A DNA stretch of 64,000 nt. It comes from Rhytidiadelphus loreus (Eukaryota; Streptophyta; Bryopsida; Hypnales; Hylocomiaceae). The notes under the pieces were generated by a model. The model was not told where the DNA came from. It was given only the letters and a program-made list of their open reading frames with translations, and did no database searches. The DNA is taken from assembly GCA_947034895.1 (NCBI GenBank), contig OX344763.1, positions 29,821,025-29,885,024 on the forward strand, written 5' to 3'. Below are positions 24,027 to 35,523 of this stretch, in pieces (positions within the stretch are counted from its first letter, which is position 1; every line of letters starts with the position of its first letter). The translations under genes and the position numbers were made by a program.

Positions 24027-25427
24027 CTAAGCCAGAAACTCATCACCAAGTGCAGGATGCGCAATTGCTAACCATTTGGAAAATTGGCCCTTGTAACTGT
24101 TTGTCTTAACCTTTGCTGCTTCAAGCATTACACTCGTGATTTCTTCGTCAGTCCTCGAAATTGATGGATCTTCCCCTAATAATGTTCTAACTGCAACATC
24201 TACAGCATCAGCAATTTCTTGCTGCACATAGAAATATCACATTTAGGAAGGATATAAAGATATATTTTATGAGCATAAAAATAAAATAAAAATTCACGTT
24301 TGAAACTATAGAAATAAAAAACGTCTTTACTCACCCGCCATAAAAATGAAATGAACACATCTTTTGTGAGAGGATACCAACTTTTTCCTCTTGCAGGGTT
24401 TTGCAAACATTTATTATACTCCCTATCGGGAAGAATGTCTTTGAAACTCTCCAAGCTCTGTGTACCTGTAGCTCGAATCCTATACAAAGTATGCACTAGG
24501 TTCGTCTTGACGTGGCTGTTTTCATTGGACCTAAAAAACATTCAAATTATAAGAAAATGAACCATATCATCATTGTCGACAAAAACAGGAAAATGGAAAT
24601 AACGTGAAAAGCTTCTTACTTGTTGATATCATGCATGGCATGTAAGAGTAGCCCAATTCTTCCTGTAGGGTCCAAACAAATGCTGTCCACCGAAATGTGC
24701 CAATCTGGGTCCTCTTTATGAACTCGATCAATGAATCTAGTCCAAGCTTGAAATCTGTGATTCCCGTCACAGATGAAAAACATTTTTCCCACCAAATGAT
24801 AGTGATTCTTGCTTTGCCGTAGTCTATCATCAAAACGATCACTCTCCAATTTCCACAATGGGCTCATTTTGGTTTTATGATCATCGGTCAAAGCTTGAAT
24901 TATACCATTCTCATTGCACACTGAAACATAAAAAACACTTGAACCAGGTCTATAACCATGTGTAAAATCAGCCTCCAGCTTCTTGATGTCGGAGTCCAAT
25001 GATGGGCGGACAATGGGCATTGGAATCAAAAGACAAAGCGGAATCGAAAACCGGGATTCGTCCTTTGGTAATATTCTCATTGCCTCAATACTTGCAATGG
25101 AATTCACCTTCTGTGATTGACGCAACTCGTGTTCAGTTTGCTTCGGCTCTTCAAGATTGTCATTCTCTGGATCACTTTCCGGAACTGCCTCTTCACTTTC
25201 TGGAAATGCTTCTTCAGCTTCTTCAGCTTCTTCAGATTGGACAGCGTCCTCAGTATCAATTATCATTGGAACCTGAAACAAACAAACACAAACATATAAG
25301 CAATGTCTAGAATTTCTTATTCAGTTGGATTTCTTGTCAGTAATCATTATTGGCTTACTTGGCTGCCGGATGCGTCGCTGACTGATGCCTGCATTTGAGA
25401 ACGGAGCACTCTTCTCGGATATTCCAT
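24027..25427 (-). CDS. ParB/sulfiredoxin-like N-terminal half of a ParB-MTase gene
   Basis: Four exons: 25427-25359, 25272-24620, 24530-24335, 24221-24027. Phases agree, giving 370 residues before a TAG at 24029-24027. Residues 30-75 are acidic and Glu-rich. Residues about 100-245 resemble a ParB/Srx fold: a strand FYVSVCNENGIIQAL, then FFICDGNHRFQAW (about 188-200), matching the D/C-G-H/N-H-R signature of ParB-type nucleotide-binding nucleases, then a helical region with SNENSHVKTNLVH. The TAG falls exactly where CAG followed by GTTGAA would be an ideal phase-0 donor, and the next exon (23881) begins in phase 0. I infer one ancestral gene of about 1,143 codons with the methyltransferase exons downstream, broken by a C-to-T change. 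As it stands it could encode a free ParB-like protein. Confidence 0.6.
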
Positions 25428-26170
25428 GACTCTTGAGGGAAAAAATGTCTTAGATCCCTACATCAGAAACAAGGCAATGGACAAAGACAAATTAAATACA
25501 ACGCAATTCTGGGTGATGTTGATCAATAACAAGTAGCCACTGCCAAATTCTATGACACCTAGAAGCTCATAAGTCGATTGAAACTGATCCAGTCGGTGCC
25601 GACCACATTGAAAGCATCCAAGGAGGTTAGCCAACGGTAAGGAAAAATCCAACACCCACCCAAATATAAAACTCTAAACAACATAATAAGATCAACAAAA
25701 ACAACAGCTTGGCCAGTGCAGATATCATTAAACATTTTATTCCAAGCGGAGATTAGTTATACAAATTGCAGGATCTTCAATATTATTTACCACCGTACTA
25801 TTAATGACAATTTAATCAGAAAATAAGAAGTAATCAGTCGGTGCCGACGATACTGCAAGAACCACCACACTACAGCCGCAAACGATAACAATTCTACCAA
25901 CAAAATTGAGCATCACAAATACCCTGAATACCCGGAGACCGTGCCAAAAAAATATCAAAAATGCGTAAAAAAAGGTCTGGTCCAGCAGCTGCAACGACCA
26001 CTTCACGAAGACCCGGTCGGCAACGACAGACCACGAGAACGAAGAGGGCAGTAGCTCAAATCTCTTTGAAAGCCTAGGATCTTGAAGTCTACTGCCCACA
26101 TTGAAAAGGCCAGCAAGTCCAAATTTTATCAATACTAAATCCCATGAGACTACATTAAGGTTCACCCCGC
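25428..26170. other. upstream region of the ParB-MTase locus
   Basis: No ORF is convincing. GTCGGTGCCGAC-like palindromes occur at about 25591 and 25837, related to the GTCGGCA-CGAC motif of the 108-bp repeats further right. A decayed minus-strand frame (25812-26273) holds NVVSWD, seen in PPR proteins, but too little to assign. Confidence 0.3.
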
Positions 26171-26178
26171 CTGAGCAA

Positions 26179-26580
26179 TCACATTTGTGAACACATCCGA
26201 GTTTCGGAAATGTAGGTTTTGGCCTTAGTTTTCGCACTGAAGCTCCTGGACTCAGCATAGGGTTTTTTTTCAAGCTCCTTGTGTATAACCCTTTCCAGAC
26301 CCCTACTGCTCATATCACCTCCTTCCGCTTGCCAGCTAGCTCTCAGATATTTGAAAGAAGCACGTTTATTGCCACTCAATGGCAGCAAGGTTGAATAAAT
26401 CCACACTAGCGGACGTTCTGCAAGCACCAAGCCAGGCACCCCAAGTTGCCGCATCTGGTTCGAAAGGCCTGTGGTCAATCAAAAGCCTTGGCATTCTCCA
26501 AGTATCCAACTCGGCGACGGTACAACACAGGAGGTGCGCTGACCCCACAGCGAGTTGCCAAACCTCCATCCCCGCACTTC
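26179..26580 (-). pseudogene. PPR protein (PLS class, E region) fragment
   Basis: One minus-strand frame reads RPFEPDAATWGAWLGACRT, a close match to the conserved end of PLS-type pentatricopeptide proteins (MPFEPDAxTWGALLGACRxHGNVELG). A second frame continues with NKRASFKYLRASWQAEGGD and LERVIHKELEKKPYAESRSF, resembling the E-domain pattern (YxLLxxxYAxxGxWxD...RGxxKxPGxSWI). The switch of frame and loss of key residues show it is dead. Intact relatives are organelle RNA-editing or RNA-stability factors; nothing upstream retains PPR repeats. Confidence 0.55.
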
Positions 26581-26602
26581 CACAGCCTCCAGCAGCTGCA
26601 CC

Positions 26603-26965
26603 GCCCCTACCACCGATAACTAGTCGGCAGCGACGATCCCCCAGAGTGACGGGGACTGCAGCCCCAACCACAGCTTTGACCGCATTTTTTTAACCTCCAA
26701 TTGCTACTCCGACCTCTCCACCGAGACCCAGTCGGCAGCGACGATTCCCCTGAGCGACGGGGACAGCAGCTCCGGCATCAGCTCCGACCACATAATATTA
26801 CCCTCCAGCTGCTGCTCCGACCTCTCCACCGAGACCCGATCGGCATCGACGATCCCCCGGAGCGACGAGGACTACAGCTCCGACATCAACTCCGACCGCA
26901 TTCCGTTACCCTCCAGCTGCTGCACCGACCTCTCCACCGAGACCCGGTCGGCATCGACGGACTCA
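26603..26965. repeat. 108-bp tandem repeat, four units
   Basis: GACCTCTCCACCGAGACCC recurs at 26711, 26819 and 26927, exactly 108 bp apart. A more diverged unit starts at about 26603. Each unit also contains GTCGGCA-CGACGAT and CAGCTCCGACATCA-type blocks. 108 is a multiple of three and the minus strand is open across units (SVERSVQQLEGN), but I recognise no protein family, so coding is unproven. Confidence 0.7.
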
Positions 26966-27132
26966 CATGACGTGGAGTACTTCAGTTTCGCACGCGCTGC
27001 CCCCTGTGAATTTGGTTGGGTTCGTATCTTCAAACCTGCTGTAGGCGGTGTTGAACCTGTAAGAGTATACAAACCAATTTTAACATGTCATTTAGCCCAG
27101 TCAAGCACAGATCCGGCTTCCTAATGATAAGG

Positions 27133-28440
27133 TCATGAGATTTTAGGATTCCGATTCTGACCATAGTCAAGTGAATTCTGATTTACCGTACTGACCTGCA
27201 ATTGTGCTTTTGATCGGCTGGAATTGGCCAGGCCAAGTGCGGCACGCCCCAACAGATGCTCTCCAAAGTGGAATTCCACCCCCAATGAGTTAGAAAACCT
27301 CGAAGAGCAGGATTGCAGAACACGTCCAGCTGGTTCACCCACTGCAATTGTACAAAATGAAATCCTCGTGAAGATTTCCGGAAGCACAGGGACAGCTTCG
27401 TCGTCTTCCAGACTAACGGCGAGGAGAAATGGCTGCTAGCAGGGCTTGTCCAACCATCTGAGGTATAGTGCTTCAATTTTGCTTAAACCTTGGATACTGC
27501 CATTGGCTTGGCATGGCTCCGCAGGGACTCCAAGTAGGCTTTGTGCACCAGAGGTTCAACCAGAAATATACTCCGCAGACTAGATCCGTGGAGATCTGAA
27601 CACGTACAACCTTCTCTGTTTAGGGTAAGAAATGCCAGTACCACAATGTTCACCGGTGCTAACAGGAAGTCCAGGCGACATCAACAAAACAACAGTGGGA
27701 CCTTCCAATCAATTGAAATCTCTGCTACCATTTTTGAAAATTGTGAGATTAGAATAAAATGTGTCTGAATAATTGACAGGTTGTTTAGTCACCTTCGAAT
27801 GTGCGCGCTGGCGGTATGGGCTGGGGAAGCGCAGATGACATACCTCGGTATGTTGAACTTGTCTGAAAATCTGTCGGAACAATGTGCACATCAGTTCTGC
27901 CATTGTATCACGAAACCTCATTTCGTTGAAGCCGGGAAATAAAAGGGAATTCTCAGAGTTTCCATAATCCTCAGAACTCTTGTTTTCAGAGCTCGGGACA
28001 CTTGGAGGTCGCAACTGAAAGACGACGTCAGAAACAAAATGCGATCTAAACAAAATAAGAAACTTGACAAGTAAGGGAGTTCAGCTTCAATGATGCCCGA
28101 CTGCACTAACTAACCTGCGTTCAGCCAATGATGAAGGCTGAGAATGTACGTCACCTGCGGGGACTGTGAAGAAAAAAAAATCTGTCTTCGGGTGGGACGC
28201 TCTCGACATGGCCCCAAAACGGCAAGTTGGAAGACGTAGAGTGATCAGGTTGGATGCCCACATTCAACACTGCGAATCCCTCTGCATTGCAAAGGTCGAG
28301 AAGCTCCGCTCACATGTGTCTGGAGATGCTGGCTACGGTGCAGCAGAAGCAAGATGGGATGAACTTCCGCGCCAACGGATCGGAAGACCTACTGCTCGAA
28401 CTCGACTAAAGTTCCAATGCCGGCGGTTACTCGTGACAGG
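27133..28440 (-). pseudogene. UDP-glycosyltransferase (family 1) pseudogene
   Basis: The minus strand 27480-27183 carries FVQLQWVNQLDVFCNPALRG and then FLTHWGWNSTLESICWGVP and AWPIPADQKHNC. This is the plant secondary-product glycosyltransferase (PSPG) box, which binds the UDP-sugar, with the usual HCGWNS changed to HWGWNS. Upstream pieces in other frames fit the same family: ALKTRVLRIMETLRIPFYFP (about 27940) and LLFPGFNEMRFRD (about 27915). The N-terminal region to about 28440 (CNAEGFAVLNVG) is weaker. Several frameshifts and stops make it non-functional. Intact relatives transfer sugars to small molecules. Confidence 0.65.
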
Positions 28441-28990
28441 GGCGTACTTCACTACGAAATTTTAAAGGATTCCGACGGAAAACGTACGCAAGCAGGTATA
28501 CCATAAATCCGAGCAGAACAAGATAGGCCAGGAGAAGAGATGACGAGGCAATGAGTAGTACGAAAGAAAAGAAATCACGAGGCGATTACAAGAGAAAATG
28601 CAATACGAAATAAACCTGAGAGTGACGATGGCGACGGCGACGACAATATCGTCACGTTCGGAAGTACGACAGGCACAGCAAATCCTCACACCCTCAAAAC
28701 CCTAAGACGGTCCATTAGAGTTCTTAAATGGGCCTTATCTTATCTTCCAAGATTGTTGTGAAAATTGGGTGGCCACAAATTACTCAACAAGTTCTTATTG
28801 TCAATGTTATACTATTCTTTCGGGCAGACGAGAGGCAGTAAATAACTCATCTGGGTAAAACGCTAAGGATGCAAACTAGTCCGTACTAATGAATCAAGTT
28901 GAGATGAGATGGATCTTTCATGAGAAGACCTAAAAACCCTCAATAGCAATCATATTCGGATACTTTATGTCCTAACAACAAAAAAGTGGT
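28441..28990. other. spacer
   Basis: GC-moderate sequence without a recognisable gene. A 75-codon minus-strand ORF (28689-28462) has no motif. Confidence 0.3.
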
Positions 28991-29021
28991 AAAATGGAAA
29001 AGAGATCAATTTTACCAACTT

Positions 29022-30110
29022 CTTTGCTATGATGGCAAATTCAGTCTCGTTGTTTAATATCTCCACCTTCAACTCCTGATTCTCTGGTTGCAATAGACTT
29101 GATGGCAGATGGTAATTCTCCTATTCCAAAGTGAAGAACATCGCAATTTCAGTTCAATTTGAATTAAACTTTTAACTAAGCAACAACTTTGAATTATTGA
29201 AAATATAAATACGATAAACAGTCCAAACATCTTAGCCCCCTCTGAACATTAAATGTTGCCATAAAATTGAATGTAGATAAAAATTTACGAATGTTAAGGC
29301 ATGAAATGAGAACCTGAAGGGGCTTTCCATTGCAATTGATAGAAGCATTTCCTTCATGAACTTCAGAAATTGGATCTAACACTAGCTCTATCTGTGAACA
29401 CAACCTTGTTGGCGATTCCAATGGCTCTGTGTTTTCAATACCAGTATATATGAGCTTCTTTGTAACACTAAGAATCTCGCTCAGACTATTCACTTTTTGA
29501 ATCCTTTGTTCCCTCGATCGATCTAGTGCCTTTTTGGAGGAATAATGAGAGCTGGACCTTCTCCTACGTTTCCGTCTCTCAAGTGAATGGGAATCAAGAT
29601 TACCTCCCTGCATCAGTCCAATGTAAAGTCTAAGTATTCTAACCTAATGATAACTTTTCAAGAGACTAAACATATTGTATGAGTGTGTATATATGCATAT
29701 GAAGTTTAAGGAGAAAGCAGACAGTCGTACCTTCATTAATTTCATTATGGTTAACTCATTTGTCAGTATTTATTTTGTACATGTCTTTATTAGAATATCT
29801 TTAGTTTTCTTTAATACATAATGCTTTTTGCTTTTTGCTTTACATAAACATCTTCACTTTTTTATAGAAAGATATTTATGCTTTTAAAAGACATCAATAA
29901 CCTCTTAGGTATTTATTGCGTACCGTTGAGTTCCAGAAATTGTGATTGAAGATATATTATATATCCATCTATATCTAGATCCTTTATATTTTTTCTTAAT
30001 TGTTCTCTTTTTGGTGGTTGAGGTTTAATTGAATCTTCAGTTCCGAGACTACATATGTGACGGTTTGAGAGGTCTATGCACGTAAAACTGTTGTTACTTT
30101 GAAGATTCAT
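29022..30110 (-). CDS. unknown split gene with basic N-terminal and helical segments
   Basis: Two minus-strand exons join in phase 0. One runs from about 29611 (after TGATGCAG) to about 29313, ending GGAAAGCCCCTTCAG before the donor GTTCTC. The next starts after GGAATAG at about 29120 and runs to about 29022 before GTAAAA. They encode a very basic patch (ERRKRRRRSSSHYSSKKALD), a helical stretch (REQRIQKVNSLSEILSVTKK) and LQPENQELKVEILNNETEFA. An upstream ORF (30110-29913, ATG start, donor GTACGC) may be an earlier exon, but its phase does not match directly. The family is not recognised; a nuclear protein is suggested only by the basic patch. The 3' end is not found. Confidence 0.35.
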
Positions 30111-30611
30111 TTTTTGGTAAAATGAGTTATAATAATTTTTTTTACTGATGACCTAAGGTGATTGTAAAGCCTTGTACAATCTCCATCGCAGTTTCCGAGG
30201 AGGACAGTATATAATTGCAGAGAATTTTGTAATTTTCAAATTCTTATTCCAAGAATCAATAATCTTCAAAAGTGAGGATATTATGTGCATGGAAGATTCA
30301 AATCTGATAACCAATGTTTAATGACTCGTCATTTTGTAGATTGTACATTTTTAAGAGGATTTTAAATGTAGGTGATTTAGCATGATTCATTTGAAGTCTA
30401 TGTGTTTTGAATTCGCTAACGGCTAGTACTAACTTAAATTGGATACTCTATTCAATCTTATAGTGATCTAGTCATTCACTGATATATGTCCCTATTCCCC
30501 CCATTTACCGTCCTTCATTTTTCATTTCAAATGATATCAATTGTGCTCTATATTAGCTTCATCTTTGAATTAGGGAATTTTCGACAATTTTAGAATGCAC
30601 GGCGAGTTATC
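30111..30611. promoter_or_regulatory. 5' flank of the MULE-like gene
   Basis: AT-rich, between two divergently oriented genes. No terminal inverted repeat of the transposon could be matched to the region after 34401 by eye. Confidence 0.25.
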
Positions 30612-33600
30612 ATGTCATCCAATTTGATAGTATTTGTGAGGTCTCCTGGAGAGACTGTCCCTATGACATTTTCAATAGGTGATTTGGGGTATGCTGTAGT
30701 CTCAGCTTTTCGTTTGAGTGTTCGATTTGGATTATCTGAATACTCAATACACATTGACGAAGAGGTATTGGATACTTCAACTGGTGAAGTGACTCATACA
30801 ATCGGTCAAGAGCCTTATCCTAACAATCTTTGTAAAGAATGGCGTTTGCATCCAGGTCGATACTTAGCATATGGTTTACGTGAGTCTATTGTAGGTGCGT
30901 CCCCTCGAGAAGGTGTGATTAGACTATCTAGCACATCCACTGAGCACACGCTTTTGTCAACAAGGATTAAAACTGAGCCGGGAATTGATGTCATCACCAT
31001 AGAGAGCGATAATTCAGAGGACTCCTCACCACCTAAAATGAAAACAAGTCAAAGTGTATCACATGAGCGATTAGCTCCAAGCAGTTCCTCTATGCCTTGT
31101 ACAAGTGTAGACACCAGTCTTAAATCAAGTATTGGTCAGTCTATTATTCCTTATCTACGGAAACTATGTCACACCAAAGGTTCAAGGAATCCTTTTAAGA
31201 AGCTTGATTATGATACAATTCCAGTACATGATGTTCAATTTGTTCCAGCAGTTTTCAATGGTGACGTGATATTTGAGTTGCCTCCCCTTCAATCTCACAA
31301 TGTTCATTCTCAAGCTAAGCTTATGGTTGGAATGGAGAAACGCTATGATGGTCACGTTTGGTCCAATACACACACAACTAACATCAAGAACGTGGATGGT
31401 CTGACTTTTCGATTGGCTTCATGTGTGGGTCATCTGCGTTGTGAAAACACAAAATGCAACTACCTATCTCGTGTGCATCGAACAACGGTGGTCAATGAGA
31501 CCGAATGGGATGGCTATTCTCCCGTACCGTTCGAAGTTGGTACACCCCCCCCAGCTGGTTCAACAATTGTTTGCAAGATTTGTTGCGCAGTTCCAACCTG
31601 TATAGCAACATGTCCAGCCAAAATATATTATGTGGTTGGAGGCATGCACTTGAAACGAGCTTGTGTTCACTTCGGTCTTCATGATCACCCAGTAAAGATT
31701 GGAGATTGTCGGGATTCAAAGGAAAAAATTAGGTCATTCATTTCTGAACAGGTAGAGAGGACTCCAACAGCAACAAATTCTTCGATCGTTTTAGAGGCAA
31801 GCAAAGAGCTATTGGGAGGATTCTTCTTCGACATGACGGAGCTCCACCTTCAACGTTGGGAATGGACGAGCTCCTTCCGGTTCTTGAGAAGTGCAAATAC
31901 ATGAGTTCTCCTAGCATTAGAAATGAAGTGACAACTTTCAAGTATTTCCGAAGGTTTGGGGTCATGGACAGTATCACCAAGCTTAGGGGATGCAGCAATT
32001 GGTCTTTTGTCCAGGGGAACAAGTTTCCAGGTCAAGGATCTGATTCAGATAAAGTTTTTGTGTTCAAAATGTCTGAGTTGGGTCCTGGCAGCGGTGTTGA
32101 TTTGGTAACGCGCATGCAAGAAGGTGGTGACCTCCAAAATGCTTGGATTATGTTTGATCATGTGAAGCGAGTGAAGAACTGGACAACAATGGCTTGTCAT
32201 GTTTACGATCCTACTTTCTGCCGTGTGATGACTATTGCTGTATGCGATATGCAGTCTGAGGATGCGATTGCCCAATGCAATTTCTGGACTAATTTGAATG
32301 CAGTAATGGCCAAACATGGTTTTGCCCTCCCTTATTTCAAAGGCTTCATGGCTGATTGTGCAATGGCAAATTGGAATGCGGTCAGAATTATCTATGGAGG
32401 TGGCGATGCGTCTATGCCTATGCTCAATCGTGAACGCACTTGTCTTTTCCACTGGACTCAATCGATGGAGAAGCATACTAAAGCAGATATTCGGGCCGAC
32501 CTTCAAGATCAACATCGAAAGTTATGCAAGCAATATAAAGATGCAGCATCATCATTTGAGTCTGAGATTAGGTTTCATGCCATTCGCTCGTGGTGGCACT
32601 CTTCGGGAGCAACAACAGAGGAAGGGCTTTGACGACTAGAATTGTGGTTGGCATTTTGGCACTTTCGGTATAGACAATGGGGAGGATTCATGCAAATTGT
32701 AAGATTCTTATATTTCTAAGCCCCTTTGCTTACTCTATTTACCTTTGATGATGCATGCTATATTGGGTACTGTATATCGTAATAATAAATATTTTTTATT
32801 CAATTATATATAGGTTACCAAAATATAAATGTGTGACTGTGTAATGTAGATGTTTGGACGCTAATGTGTATAATGATACAAAATAATAATACTTGTATTT
32901 ATCTTATAGTGCCTTCTTGTGTTTGATATAGGATCTTCCAGATACCGAACTTGCGGAAATGCCATCGTGCAATCTTTCTGAGACAGTCCATAACAAATGG
33001 TTACAGCAATCAGGAAATCGAGGTAATGATTTATACGTAGCTACAGTTGATGACTATGTTAGAGCATTCATGCAGATGGTCCAATATTATCAGTTCCTTA
33101 AAGGTGCCAATCCGGGGACTAGTCCTGGAAAAGAAGAACTTCAACTTCGGGTGGCTCAGAGGTATGCCCAACACACTGGCAATCCCAAAAGCCTTCATGA
33201 TGCAATGGCAAATGTGCCAGGGGCTGGAGAATATTGCACAAGGGATCCCCACTTTGAAGGCGAGGAGGTGTTTGGATCTCGAAAAAGGATGGCAGACTTG
33301 CCTCCAGGTTCTGAATATGATTCACACCGCCTTGACAAAGTCAATTTTTCTCAACCACGTGCAAAGAAAAGGGGCACGCCTGCATTTTCTTCTACAGTTC
33401 AGTTGGATACTATTTCAGAGGAAGCTTTATTTGATATAAATGAAGAGGAGGTTGAATTCTCAATGTCAGCTGTGCCTGAAAAGTCATCAACACTATCTCG
33501 AGTTGCCCAAGTGACATGCATTGAAGAAACAGCCTGCGATGAATCACAGTGGCATATCGCACGACTCCCGAAGACATCTGCTAAGGCATGCTTTGCCTTA

Positions 33601-34401
33601 CAAGCACTCACAGGAAAGAAGTGTATTGCAAAGATAGTGCAAGGCAATCAAGGAACTGCAGCACCAACATATACTGGTAATATGCAGAATTACAAAAAGG
33701 ACAAGATTGAACGGATGCAATTCTTCTTTTGCAATGATGATATTGAACGATGTGTGAAAGGATCAAAACGGAAATGGGTTCTTTCCAAACCGGAAGTGCC
33801 AGACATCTGGCCAGTAAAGTTTGGAACAAATCTTACACGAAAAGAGATTATAGACTTCCAACAGGCAGGCTTTCAACTTCCAGAGCATGTTTCAATTTCT
33901 CCTAGGAAATTATTTGGAGATTATGAAATACCAAGTGATGTATCAGGATTTCAAGTTCCACCATTTCCTGGAGAACACCCAAGTATAAGATCCGGGAAGA
34001 AGATACGAAGAAATCCCAACGCTCCAACAACAAAACAAGCGAACAATTGTGCATCCGCTCTCACTTTGAAGGCGTTTATTCGTCAAGTGACTATGATACC
34101 ACATCCTGGTTTTGGATGCATCATCTTGCTTCAATCAGGTGACCCACCTAATAGTCATGAATACATCATTACTATAGGTTCGTTTCCTGAATGTACTTGT
34201 CCTAATTTCAAGGAAATGTCATCTAAAGCACTTGGAAAGAGAGGGCAATGGGCAAATTGCAAACATTTGTATTTCATTTTCTTTGTGATTTGCAATCTAG
34301 ATGCAGAGGTAGATGCCTTCATTCATGCTCCGAGCTTCAGCTTCAATGAACTGAAACGTGTTCTTGAGAGTGGCATCTTAAGGCGTAGGAACACTTCCTA
34401 A
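30612..34401 (+). pseudogene. MULE-like transposase with Cys-rich N-terminal region and SWIM zinc finger, disrupted
   Basis: Exon 1 30612-32698, exon 2 32932-34401; the intron has GTAAGA and GATATAG ends and is phase 0. About 1,180 codons. Order: a novel N-terminal region; a Cys/His-rich block (ASCVGHLRCENTKCNYLSR ... VCKICCAVPTCIATCPAKIYYV); a DDE-type core with WIMFDHVK, FKGFMADCAMANWNAV and a CLFHW motif as in Mutator-like transposases; RYRQWGGFMQ and NLSETVHNKWLQ; and a SWIM finger ECTCPNF ... NCKHLYF near the C terminus. Two lesions: the frame changes near 31810-31830, and an in-frame TGA at 32630-32632 lies before another CGA, explainable as CGA to TGA. Both flanks of each lesion remain open, so inactivation is recent. 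The DDE assignment is by motif only; a related plant transposase family is possible. Confidence 0.6.
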
Positions 34402-35275
34402 TTCTTGGTAAATAGTGATGTTGCCTTCATGATTGTCAAGAGCTTTACCAAAAGACTCTCTTGTATTCCGTTATATTTTATATATATAGTGAGACAAAAG
34501 GGCCACTGATTCATTATGGATGTCATTTTTACCATGCATGTTATATTACAATATTTTCTGTATTTCCTAAACAAAAAAATATGTTCAAATGCAACCCACA
34601 AAAATTGTGCTCAAAAAAGTCATTTGACATAGATGTTAGAAAAATAGATTGTAGTCAGTATAGTCTCCTAATTTTTTTCCGGGGATTTTTCAAAATATAT
34701 TGTATTTTCCACCAAATGCCTCCTTCTGCATTTTTTTACTACTAAAGTATTTATACTATAAAAATAGATTTTGTAAACTATATTCAAATCAAATTCTCAC
34801 ATACTGCAAAATTTATCAAAAATTCTTCTTACACGGTCTTAGGGCATCCTATTCTCCATGGTTATAGGTTCTAAAATTATTTTTAAGTGTTTTCAAAATA
34901 TTCTCCAAAAATCTGCTATTTAATTTCAAAAAAATGGCTTGAAATCCTATTTCAGGCTCTAATTTCTACGCTCTACGCTCCACGCTCCCGCTCTATGCTC
35001 ATATACTAGCTTCGCTCGTGTGACATACAACAAATCAACTATGAAGTAGTTGTATCATATAAGCACATAAATGATCACAAAGTAGGAATAAGGAGTTATG
35101 TGGGGGAATGTATCTTTGTGATTCCACGGATCAATCATTTGATCCACAAATTTGGCATTGTGGTTGGTAATCTAGTAACTTGGGTCATACTAAAGGACTT
35201 CCAAGTGGTGACTCCTTGGGGTTCTAAATGTCTATTCATAAAACAATTCATATGATAGGTGTTGGTTGTCAACTA
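34402..35275. other. 3' flank of the MULE-like gene and spacer
   Basis: AT-rich; contains a short direct series CTACGCTCTACGCTCCACGCTCC (about 34968-34990). No gene seen. Confidence 0.4.
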
Positions 35276-35523
35276 TTAACCCCTGAGCGCCCAACTCATA
35301 TTTATCAAAATCCAGACCTTTCACAACTAATGTTAATTACACTGTTACTCAAAAAAAGATCCAAAAAAACTAACCGTATCGATTGAAAGTAGGAATAACC
35401 CTTCATCAATAGGGAAAAGGACAAATGATTTGTTCGTACCCTTCAAAAGCTTATGATGGTCAAACCCAACAAACTTTCATTTTGGAGAGACAGTATTCCG
35501 TCGCTGGGGCGCTCAGGGGTTAA
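35276..35523. mobile_element. piggyBac-like MITE, second subfamily (248 bp)
   Basis: Left end TTAACCCCTGAGCGCCC and right end GGGCGCTCAGGGGTTAA are exact reverse complements over 17 bases, with TTAA on both sides. The termini differ from the AAAGGACC subfamily after CCCCT. No coding capacity. Confidence 0.65.

Noticed and set aside
20828..25427. Bacterial contamination as source of the ParB-methyltransferase genes
   Set aside because: The coding sequence is split by many GT-AG introns with consistent phase and lies among plant genes and plant repeats.
26603..26965. 108-bp repeat as an array of PPR or other 36-residue protein repeats
   Set aside because: None of the frames shows the helical PPR pattern; the length match to 36 codons alone is not enough.
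27183..27476. Functional glycosyltransferase gene
   Set aside because: The PSPG box is present but the HCGWNS cysteine is lost and the rest of the protein is spread over several frames with stops.
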